A DNA stretch of 6,993 bases, taken from NCBI GenBank assembly GCA_947472635.1, contig CANJDY010000150.1:1-6993 (forward strand), in the 5' to 3' direction. This document shows positions 1 through 4,729 of this stretch, one piece after another. Made by a program: the position numbers and the translations under genes. This DNA comes from Chitinophagaceae bacterium. Lineage in GTDB: Bacteria; Bacteroidota; Bacteroidia; Chitinophagales; Chitinophagaceae. The stretch's first letter is position 1; each line of letters opens with the position of its first letter. The notes below the pieces were generated by a model. That model searched no databases and was not told where the DNA came from. It was given only the letters and a program-made list of their open reading frames with translations.

Positions 1-504
1 CGTAGCAATGTTTTTTTAGTCAACAATCAGACTATTATTTATAAGGAAGTGAATATTATTTGCAGCACCCTTTGGAGTCATATTAGCCCTGAAAGCGAAT
101 TGCTGATTCAGAAAAGGCTAGCTGATTTTGCTGCAATTACTATTAATGGGGAACCTTTTCTTCCATTACATTTCAACCAGCTACATGCAAAAGGGTTGGC
201 TTTTTTAAAAAAAGAAATTAGTGAATTGACTGTCGGATCAAAAAATATCGTGCTAACCCACCATGTACCTACTTTTTTGCACTATCCACCGAAATATAAA
301 AAAAGTGAACTTAGCCAAGGCTTTGCGGTAGAACTCCAGGATCTCATTGTAGATTCCAATGTCAGTAACTGGTTGTATGGGCATCACCATTTTAATACAC
401 CCGATTTTATGTTGGGGAAAACGACCATGCGTACAAATCAGTTGGGTTATACGCGTCAACACGAGCATGGCAGTTATAAAAAAAATGCAGTATTCGAAAT
501 TTAA
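1..504 (+). CDS. Metallophosphoesterase (calcineurin-like), C-terminal part; 5' end outside window
   Basis: The frame is open from the first base and ends at TAA 502-504, followed at once by a second stop, TAG. The visible 167 codons are therefore the C-terminal part of a longer protein. A GTG at 49 could be read as a start, but the coding frame continues upstream of it, so I treat the gene as truncated by the window. Two metal-site motifs of calcineurin-like phosphoesterases are visible. One is VLTHHVPT, with the His pair at visible codons 87-88. The other is YGHHHF, with the GHxH-type histidines at codons 128-130. An STLW segment near codon 23 also fits this family. The N-terminal DxH, GD and GNHE/D motifs would lie upstream. 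The family hydrolyses phosphomono- or diesters using two metal ions; the substrate cannot be told from this fragment. It converges with the next gene across a 30-bp gap. Confidence 0.85.
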   Translation, partial: RSNVFLVNNQTIIYKEVNIICSTLWSHISPESELLIQKRLADFAAITINGEPFLPLHFNQLHAKGLAFLKKEISELTVGSKNIVLTHHVPTFLHYPPKYKKSELSQGFAVELQDLIVDSNVSNWLYGHHHFNTPDFMLGKTTMRTNQLGYTRQHEHGSYKKNAVFEI

Positions 505-534
505 TAGCTACCAAAAACCCGCAGCTTGGAAAGA

Positions 535-1230
535 CTATTTTTTTTCTTTAGATGGATTGTTGGCGATTAGCTCATCCAGCAAACTCTTTGCCTTTTCAAC
601 TTCGATGGTTTGCCTTTCATTGGCATTTTTATTATATTCAATATCACTCTGTAATATTTTCAACTTCTTTTCCATCTCTACCTGACCAGACATTAGGGAA
701 GCCAATTTTTTTTCTTCTTTTTGCACCTGGCTTTGATGGTTGGTAATATCAATATTGTAGAGTCGTTGCGTAATATCTGGAATCAATCCAACTAAAAAAC
801 CATCTGCCTTTTTTACTAGGGTGATCGATGATTTTGAGGCCACACCTGAATTTACTTTTTCCTCAGGAATTTCACCTGCTATCGCTGCAATAAAATATAC
901 CACCGTCTGGTCTTTTTCCTTTCTGCTTTTCCTTTCCACTTTTACAAAAGCATCCAGCGGAGTTTTTGGGTCTATGGCAGTCATTACCAAATTGCGGTAT
1001 ACCATAAATCCTTTTGTTTCTGTTGGTTTTATTCCCTGTAATTTAAATTGTTCCTTAATGGCATCCCCTACAATCTGCTGATCGGCATTAAATTCCATAA
1101 AATACCCGTTGTAGCTGTTGCCATTGAAGGCGATGATGGATTTTTTAGCTTCGGGGCTGCCCAACTTGACAGTTTGTGCAAATGAAAAGCAAGCAATTGT
1201 AATGAGTAAACAGGTGTATAAATAGCGCAT
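535..1230 (-). CDS. Exported coiled-coil protein of unknown function (231 aa)
   Basis: I do not recognise a named family. Residues 1-19 form a typical signal peptide: basic start MR, a hydrophobic core, and a likely signal peptidase I site after SFA, leaving an N-terminal Gln. A Cys at 14 is preceded by TIA, which is a poor lipobox, so a lipoprotein is less likely. Residues about 25-155 look like a compact mixed alpha/beta domain, with hydrophobic strands such as VVYFIAAIAG around 110-119. Residues about 162-224 are rich in Lys, Glu and Gln with heptad-like spacing, as expected for a coiled coil, and the protein ends in a charged tail. It probably acts in the periplasm. ATG at 1228-1230 is preferred because it begins the signal peptide and lies about 50 nt downstream of an exact -7 promoter box. 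It has no same-strand neighbour nearby and is probably transcribed alone. Confidence 0.85.
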   Translation of the reverse strand: MRYLYTCLLITIACFSFAQTVKLGSPEAKKSIIAFNGNSYNGYFMEFNADQQIVGDAIKEQFKLQGIKPTETKGFMVYRNLVMTAIDPKTPLDAFVKVERKSRKEKDQTVVYFIAAIAGEIPEEKVNSGVASKSSITLVKKADGFLVGLIPDITQRLYNIDITNHQSQVQKEEKKLASLMSGQVEMEKKLKILQSDIEYNKNANERQTIEVEKAKSLLDELIANNPSKEKK

Positions 1231-1279
1231 GGTTTTTATTTTTAGAATTTTTGAATTGTAAGCCGGTGATATTTTAATT

Positions 1280-1287
1280 CAAATGTA
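1280..1287 (-). promoter_or_regulatory. Bacteroidota -7 promoter box for the 231-aa exported protein
   Basis: On the minus strand this reads TACATTTG, an exact match to the Bacteroidota sigma-factor -7 consensus TAnnTTTG. It lies 49 nt from the start codon, giving an inferred leader of about 40 nt. I do not see a -33 TTG at ideal spacing; the nearest minus-strand TTG triplets are 12 and 25 nt away. Confidence 0.55.
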
Positions 1288-1360
1288 TTGAAAACTGTGC
1301 AATATACCGGAACAAGAAAGGAATATTCATTCAATGGCCATTCGTTTTTCATTCTTGATC

Positions 1361-1438
1361 CAGCGTTGCAGTCTATTGTTAGAATGGATTGATAATTATC
1401 CCAACGCTGTAACCCATTCTTAGGGTAACCAATCCATT
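1361..1438. repeat. Interleaved inverted repeats (possible structured RNA or operator)
   Basis: Three pairs of arms are exact. CAGCGTTG at 1361-1368 pairs with CAACGCTG at 1402-1409. AATGGATTG at 1383-1391 pairs with CAATCCATT at 1430-1438. AGAATGG at 1381-1387 pairs with CCATTCT at 1414-1420. The first two pairs interleave (A-B-A'-B'), a pseudoknot-like order; the second and third compete for the same bases. Two perfect palindromes lie just upstream, GAATATTC at 1321-1328 and AATGGCCATT at 1333-1342. No known RNA family is recognised. Confidence 0.4.
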
Positions 1439-1564
1439 GACAGGTTGGTTGTAATTTATTTTGTTGTTGATTGGTCGCTCCTCTGTAGCAATGGGCCAAT
1501 TGCTAACCCGCCCAAAAACCCCATTCAAATCTTTTTGCTTATTTTTAGTGTATTAATTGTAGAT

Positions 1565-1993
1565 ATGAATAAAATTAAACCGGGCCTGGATATTATATTG
1601 GATGTGCTGAAAGAATCCTTTGCAGCTTATCCAACCTCTAACTTTTTAGAAAGCCTTTTATTTCAGTATCAAGAAAGAGGAAGCCTTAGCAAAAAACAAC
1701 TCGAGGGATTATACCAGAAGGCGTGCAATGTTCCATCCCTCTCCCCCGGAAAATTGGCTACCCTAGAAGCGATTATTTTAAAGAAGCCCAATCGCTACAA
1801 ATCACCCATGCCGATGGCGGCTCCACAAATGCTGAAAGACGAGCTGCTGGAAAAAAGGGTTAATGATATTTTGTCAAAATATCCTCAGCACAAACGGGTG
1901 GTCTTCATTAAAACAAAGCTTGACAATAATGAAGCTATATCAACGCTAGAGAAAACAGAAATTGAACGTTTTCATAAATTACTGATAAAATAA
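1565..1993 (+). CDS. Small helical protein of unknown function (142 aa)
   Basis: I do not recognise the family. No signal peptide or membrane segment is seen, so it is probably cytosolic and mostly helical. ATG 1565 is chosen as the start. The frame extends upstream to a GTG at 1445, but that 40-residue extension runs through a non-coding region and does not resemble the rest of the protein. Residues 22-53 (starting YPTSNFL, with RGSLSKKQ around 38-45) and 106-140 (starting YPQHKR, with NNEAISTLEKTE around 121-132) show the same outline. Each has a YP start, a hydrophobic helix, a short turn with Ser near a Leu/Ile, then a Lys/Glu-rich helix. This suggests two copies of a helical-hairpin unit joined by a linker with KKPNRYKSPMPM at about 73-84. 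Phage and accessory proteins can carry similar RG-x-LS-x-x-Q hairpins, but no function follows from that. It converges with the next gene. Confidence 0.75.
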   Translation: MNKIKPGLDIILDVLKESFAAYPTSNFLESLLFQYQERGSLSKKQLEGLYQKACNVPSLSPGKLATLEAIILKKPNRYKSPMPMAAPQMLKDELLEKRVNDILSKYPQHKRVVFIKTKLDNNEAISTLEKTEIERFHKLLIK

Positions 1994-2045
1994 TATCAGC
2001 AAAAGCAACCCTATGGAGTTGGAGTGAGTGAAAGATTTAGTCAAG

Positions 2046-2077
2046 AAAAAAAACATAGACCTTGCTAGTTTTGCAAG
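2046..2077 (-). terminator. Possible terminator for the 326-aa coiled-coil gene
   Basis: Read on the minus strand, CTTGC and GCAAG (plus-strand arms 2061-2065 and 2073-2077) form a 5-bp stem with a 7-nt loop. A run of eight T follows 7 nt later (plus-strand A run near 2046-2053). It lies 54 nt past the stop codon. The stem is short and the T run is spaced away, so this is tentative. A competing hairpin overlaps: AAGAAGC 2075-2081 pairs with GCTTCTT 2103-2109, extended by TTG 2071-2073 pairing with CAA 2112-2114. Confidence 0.3.
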
Positions 2078-2131
2078 AAGCCACCTAGGAAATTCCCAAG
2101 CAGCTTCTTTACAATGGAAGATTGTAATTGA

Positions 2132-3112
2132 TTAACTGAATAAGCCCCCTTTTTTAAGCGACTGCGTTCCTTCACCAATCTTAAATCCATTTTGATAAAT
2201 CTGTATAGTATAATTACCCTGCTGAAAATTAGTCTCCGGCTTGATTGCAAATTCTACATTTTTCTTTTTTGCAGTTTCTACTTCGATAGGCACTTTAGCA
2301 GTAAAAGATTTATACCCCTCCATTCTGGTGTTGAAATTACCGGAGCCTTGTCCATCAGCAGACAATGGTTTTCCATCAGGGCCAATTACTAATACATACA
2401 CATCTGTTGTGCCTGCTGTTGCAATTCGATTATCCACATCAAAACTAACCACAAGTTTGTCTACCCTTTTTGCAATGGTGGAAATTTTTTCTTTCCCATT
2501 TTTTTTGATGTTTACAGGAGTAATCTGAATATTCGAAGCGTTCAAAGTGGTTCCAATATCTACTTTCTTTTCCAACGTCTGTTTTATATTGTTGGTACTA
2601 GTTAGTTCTGTAGTCAGCCTTTCCTTTTCTATTGTTAATAAGCCCTTTTCACTGGATAGGTTATCATTTTCCCTAGCTAGTCGCACCACTTCTGCTTGCA
2701 AATTTACTATCTTTCCATTCAGGGAAGCAATTAGTAATTTTGCTTTTGAAAGTTCTCCTGCGCTTGCATTTCTTTTGTTCAAAATACTGCGTATTTCCGA
2801 TTTATATTTGGCAATTTCTCCGTTTTTCTCTGATAGTGTACTGCCCAACTCATTATGGATAGTATACATCGAGTCGAGCCTGGCTAGCGATGCGTCAAAA
2901 CTTTTTTGAATATCACTTTTCTCTTCATTTACTTTTGTTATTTGGGTGGCTTGTTGATGGATAACCCCACTTAATTTATTTTTATCAGTGATTAAATAGG
3001 CTCCCAGTCCAACAACGACAACTGATAAAATCCCGATAACTATATTTTTATAATTTGCTACACCCGATTTTTTTTGATTGCCCTTAGACAAAAAATTATC
3101 TGTATTACCCAT
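2132..3112 (-). CDS. Membrane-anchored coiled-coil protein with C-terminal beta domain (326 aa)
   Basis: No named family is recognised. A polar N-terminus of about 22 residues is followed by one hydrophobic segment at about 24-42 (IVIGILSVVVVGLGAYLI). With Lys residues on the N-terminal side and no cleavage site, this fits an uncleaved signal anchor that leaves the bulk of the protein outside the cytoplasm. Residues about 50-185 have the Leu/Ile spacing and high Glu, Lys, Ser and Asn content of a long coiled coil, with few prolines. Residues about 193-321 are beta-rich, with DVYVLVIGPDGKPL near 237-250 and YTIQIYQNGFKIGEG near 301-315, resembling an Ig-like or similar sandwich fold. A role as an envelope spacer or scaffold is inference only. 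The start ATG is clear, preceded by an AT-rich leader with no Shine-Dalgarno and no exact -7 box. It has no same-strand partner. Confidence 0.85.
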   Translation of the reverse strand: MGNTDNFLSKGNQKKSGVANYKNIVIGILSVVVVGLGAYLITDKNKLSGVIHQQATQITKVNEEKSDIQKSFDASLARLDSMYTIHNELGSTLSEKNGEIAKYKSEIRSILNKRNASAGELSKAKLLIASLNGKIVNLQAEVVRLARENDNLSSEKGLLTIEKERLTTELTSTNNIKQTLEKKVDIGTTLNASNIQITPVNIKKNGKEKISTIAKRVDKLVVSFDVDNRIATAGTTDVYVLVIGPDGKPLSADGQGSGNFNTRMEGYKSFTAKVPIEVETAKKKNVEFAIKPETNFQQGNYTIQIYQNGFKIGEGTQSLKKGGLFS

Positions 3113-3286
3113 GATTATATTTTTTTAATTCTTGATTAATTGTAAAATTCCTTGGCGCCGAAAATAATATTTCCAAAACCGTGCCATTATTTATTTTTCG
3201 TTTTTGAAATTTCATGCCAGCGAAATTTTCCTTTAATTATTTGGGCAAATAAATAGCTTTTCTTGTTGTAGAAGAACAGCAAGTAA

Positions 3287-3314
3287 TTATACAAAAGCAG
3301 CCAGTTTTGTATAA
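3287..3314. repeat. Perfect 10-bp inverted repeat, 8-bp spacer
   Basis: TTATACAAAA (3287-3296) and TTTTGTATAA (3305-3314) are exact reverse complements around the spacer GCAGCCAG. The symmetry and spacing suit a dimeric regulator site. As RNA it would be an AT-rich hairpin without a U tail. It lies 174 bp upstream of the minus-strand coiled-coil gene and 450 bp upstream of the SDR gene, so its target is unclear. Confidence 0.5.
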
Positions 3315-3661
3315 ATTTTAAACAACGCTGTGAAATACATTCGCTTATAAACTGATCACTAGAGGGACATTACCATCAAGCATGCTATGAATATAGGGCT
3401 ACTTAGTAACGGCGAAAACGTTTCCCTTTTTTATAATATCGGATGGGGTAAATATCCGGGGATTGAAAAATTTTGTTAAACCAGTTTTTTACTAATTGAA
3501 GTAGCGGGCCAGCATTTTTCTTGTTGATTTTTGTAGGCATGGATACTGTATTTTATATCAATTGAACGCAGAATTGAGTCAAATAGTATCATCAGATGAT
3601 TTTTTTACTTTTTTTGTTGAGCGTTTTGGTCAATAGTAACGATAAACCATCCTATTTTTTT

Positions 3662-3692
3662 AATTTTTCCCGAGCCTTTTTTTGGAAAAATT
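3662..3692. repeat. Perfect 9-bp inverted repeat upstream of the SDR promoter
   Basis: AATTTTTCC (3662-3670) and GGAAAAATT (3684-3692) are exact reverse complements around a 13-nt spacer that ends in seven T. The repeat ends 42 bp before the SDR -7 box. This position would suit an upstream regulator site; a hairpin ending a transcript from within the gap is the alternative. Confidence 0.4.
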
Positions 3693-3734
3693 CAATAAAT
3701 CAAGCCGCTCTCTAGTTTTAACTCTTACAAGCCA

Positions 3735-3742
3735 TAGCTTTG
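3735..3742 (+). promoter_or_regulatory. Bacteroidota -7 promoter box for the SDR gene
   Basis: TAGCTTTG matches TAnnTTTG exactly. Transcription would start around 3746-3749, leaving a leader of about 16-19 nt before ATG 3765. This decides the start codon: the in-frame GTG at 3744 would lie at or before the transcript start. No clear -33 TTG is seen; TTTT at 3716-3719 is the nearest T-rich stretch. Confidence 0.6.
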
Positions 3743-3764
3743 TGTGGAAATTAAAAAAACAATT

Positions 3765-4529
3765 ATGTCAGCTTTACAAAAAATTGCACTTGTAACAGGC
3801 GGTAGCCGCGGACTAGGAAAAGATATGGCTACCAGTATAGCCCTCAAAGGAATAGATGTTATCCTTACTTATCGAACCAATGAAGCAGATGCCATGCAAA
3901 CGGTGCAGTCGATTAAGGCAATTGGCCAAAAGGCAGTTGCTATTCAGTTGGATATGACTGATAGCACATCAATTGATCGCTTTGTAAAGCAGGTATTGGA
4001 GAGCTTACAGACCAATTGGAATACCGATCGATTTGATTTCTTAGTTAATAATGCTGGCATGGGCGCAACGGTTCCCTTTTTGGAGGTAACTGAAGAAATG
4101 TTTACCGATTTTCTGAATGTGCATTTTAAAGGAATCTATTTTTTAACACAAAAATTTGTACCCTATATTAATGAGGGAGGGCGCATTATAAATATTTCTT
4201 CCGGCACTACTCGTTTTGCCCATCCGGGGTATTCGGTGTATGCCTCTATGAAGGGAGCTATAGAAACATTTACCAAATACCTAGCTAAAGAATTGGGCGC
4301 CAAAGGCATCGGAGCAAATGTGGTTGCACCCGGACCAGTAGAAACCGACTTCAACAATGCAGCAATTCGAGGCAATCCGCAAATGAAGGCTGCGTTGAGT
4401 TCAATGACCCCTTTAGGCAGGGTAGGAGCAGCCAATGATATTGGATCTGTAGTTGCATTTCTTTGTACCGATGATGCTCGGTGGATCAATGGTCAGCGGA
4501 TAGAAGTGAGTGGAGGAATCAATGTCTGA
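3765..4529 (+). CDS. SDR-family NAD(P)-dependent oxidoreductase (254 aa)
   Basis: This is a complete classical short-chain dehydrogenase/reductase of usual length (about 250 residues). The Rossmann nucleotide motif TGGSRGLG is at 11-18, the adenine-pocket Asp at 63 (QLDMTD), and NNAG at 95-98. The catalytic tetrad is Asn118, Ser146, Tyr159 (YASMK) and Lys163, with spacings of 28, 13 and 4 that are exact for the family. Arg15 in the Gly-rich loop and Arg37 after the second strand favour NADPH over NADH. The PG motif at 189-190 and the C-terminal INGQRIEVSGG are also typical. It reduces a carbonyl or oxidises an alcohol; the substrate is unknown. FabG-like 3-oxoacyl reductases and sugar dehydrogenases share this pattern, and the lone position gives no fatty-acid context. 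ATG 3765 is preferred over GTG 3744, given the promoter position and the A-rich stretch before the ATG. It converges with mqnC across a repeat cluster, and its stop codon lies inside a copy of the repeat core. Confidence 0.93.
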   Translation: MSALQKIALVTGGSRGLGKDMATSIALKGIDVILTYRTNEADAMQTVQSIKAIGQKAVAIQLDMTDSTSIDRFVKQVLESLQTNWNTDRFDFLVNNAGMGATVPFLEVTEEMFTDFLNVHFKGIYFLTQKFVPYINEGGRIINISSGTTRFAHPGYSVYASMKGAIETFTKYLAKELGAKGIGANVVAPGPVETDFNNAAIRGNPQMKAALSSMTPLGRVGAANDIGSVVAFLCTDDARWINGQRIEVSGGINV

Positions 4530-4561
4530 TAGGACCTTTTTTTGTCTTGATGGGCTAGGAA

Positions 4562-4652
4562 TATGTCTGATGTATGATTTTTTGATGTATGATACTGTGA
4601 AGGTTTTGAAGTTGTTGGGGTATGTCTGATGTATGATTTTTTGATGTATGAT
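4562..4652 (+). repeat. 32-bp exact direct repeat pair, each holding two TGATGTATGAT units
   Basis: The 32 bp at 4562-4593 recur without mismatch at 4621-4652, a 59-bp period. Each copy begins with TATGTCTGAT and contains the 11-mer TGATGTATGAT twice, 15 bp apart, so the 11-mer occurs four times (4568, 4583, 4627 and 4642). The 27-bp spacer between copies shows no similarity. The core ATGTCTGAT also appears at 4522-4530, across the SDR stop codon. Confidence 0.9.
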
Positions 4653-4709
4653 TTTCAATAGGCTGCTGCAAATAAAAAAAATCAGACATCAAAAAATCAG
4701 ACATTAGAC
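4624..4709. repeat. Long imperfect inverted repeat between SDR gene and mqnC (possible bidirectional terminator)
   Basis: The plus-strand arm 4624-4652 matches the reverse complement of 4681-4709 at 26 of 29 positions. In RNA one mismatch becomes a G-U wobble and the other two are A/G. The loop is 28 nt (4653-4680). A further inverted unit, GACATCAAAAAAG, follows at 4707-4719. The arms carry internal runs of six T or A instead of a GC-rich stem with a terminal U run, so it is not a textbook terminator. Its place between two convergent stop codons suits transcript ending or 3'-end protection for both genes. Confidence 0.55.
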
Positions 4710-4729
4710 ATCAAAAAAGCGCACATTGT

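Larger units (their letters stand above)
1231..1564. other. Non-coding gap between divergent genes, rich in inverted repeats
   Basis: These 334 bp separate the minus-strand exported-protein gene from the plus-strand 142-aa gene. The left part holds the minus-strand -7 box. The middle (1321-1438) is dense in dyad symmetry, described separately. The right part (1441-1564) is AT-rich leader with no exact plus-strand TAnnTTTG box; TTATTTTG at 1456-1463 is one base short in spacing. Reading frames cross the gap on both strands, but neither looks like a real protein: the minus-strand frame spans the promoter box and has no recognisable motif. Confidence 0.5.
3113..3764. other. 652-bp non-coding gap between divergent genes
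   Basis: No convincing gene is seen. The gap separates the minus-strand coiled-coil gene from the plus-strand SDR gene and is AT-rich with many T runs. It contains a 10-bp perfect inverted repeat at 3287-3314, a 9-bp perfect inverted repeat at 3662-3692, and the SDR promoter box at 3735-3742. A 30-codon frame at 3387-3479 (MNIGLLSNGENV...) starts 43 nt after a near-consensus box, TACATTCG at 3336-3343, but it is too short to support on its own. A weak dyad, ATCATC/GATGAT at 3588-3600, is followed by seven T and could be a minor terminator for any transcript started within the gap. Confidence 0.5.

Noticed and set aside
359..1081. Several plus-strand frames of 64-108 codons over the end of the phosphoesterase and the exported-protein gene
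   Set aside because: They are antisense or out of frame to well-supported genes and show no domain features.
1242..1499. 85-codon minus-strand frame upstream of the exported-protein gene
   Set aside because: It spans the -7 promoter box and the inverted-repeat cluster, has no recognisable motif, and its translation lacks the regular hydrophobic pattern of a folded protein.
1445..1564. Upstream extension of the 142-aa gene to GTG 1445
   Set aside because: The extra 40 residues come from intergenic-looking DNA, and a good ATG lies at 1565; the hydrophobic stretch just before that ATG arises from AT-rich leader DNA.
2192..2909. Plus-strand frames of 66-120 codons over the 326-aa gene, rich in Phe, Ser and Leu
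   Set aside because: Their apparent hydrophobicity is the antisense image of Lys- and Glu-rich coiled-coil codons (AAA/GAA read as TTT/TTC).
3414..3426. AAACGTTT palindrome as an operator
   Set aside because: An 8-bp AT-rich palindrome is expected by chance at this scale, and it lies inside the possible small frame.
3588..3607. Terminator at ATCATC/GATGAT plus T run
   Set aside because: The self-pairing is only about 4 bp once a loop is allowed, and no gene ends upstream on the plus strand; mentioned only in the gap description.
4413..4658. Minus-strand frame encoding repeated IHQ-type residues across the SDR 3' end
   Set aside because: The repeated residues are only the translation of the TGATGTATGAT units, and the rest is antisense to the SDR gene.
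4522..4720. CRISPR array
   Set aside because: Only two exact 32-bp copies are present, with a single 27-bp spacer. Each copy is internally repetitive, inverted copies lie alongside, and no cas gene is nearby.
4522..4720. Insertion sequence or transposon remnant
   Set aside because: The inverted units enclose only about 28 bp and no transposase fragment; there is no clear target-site duplication.
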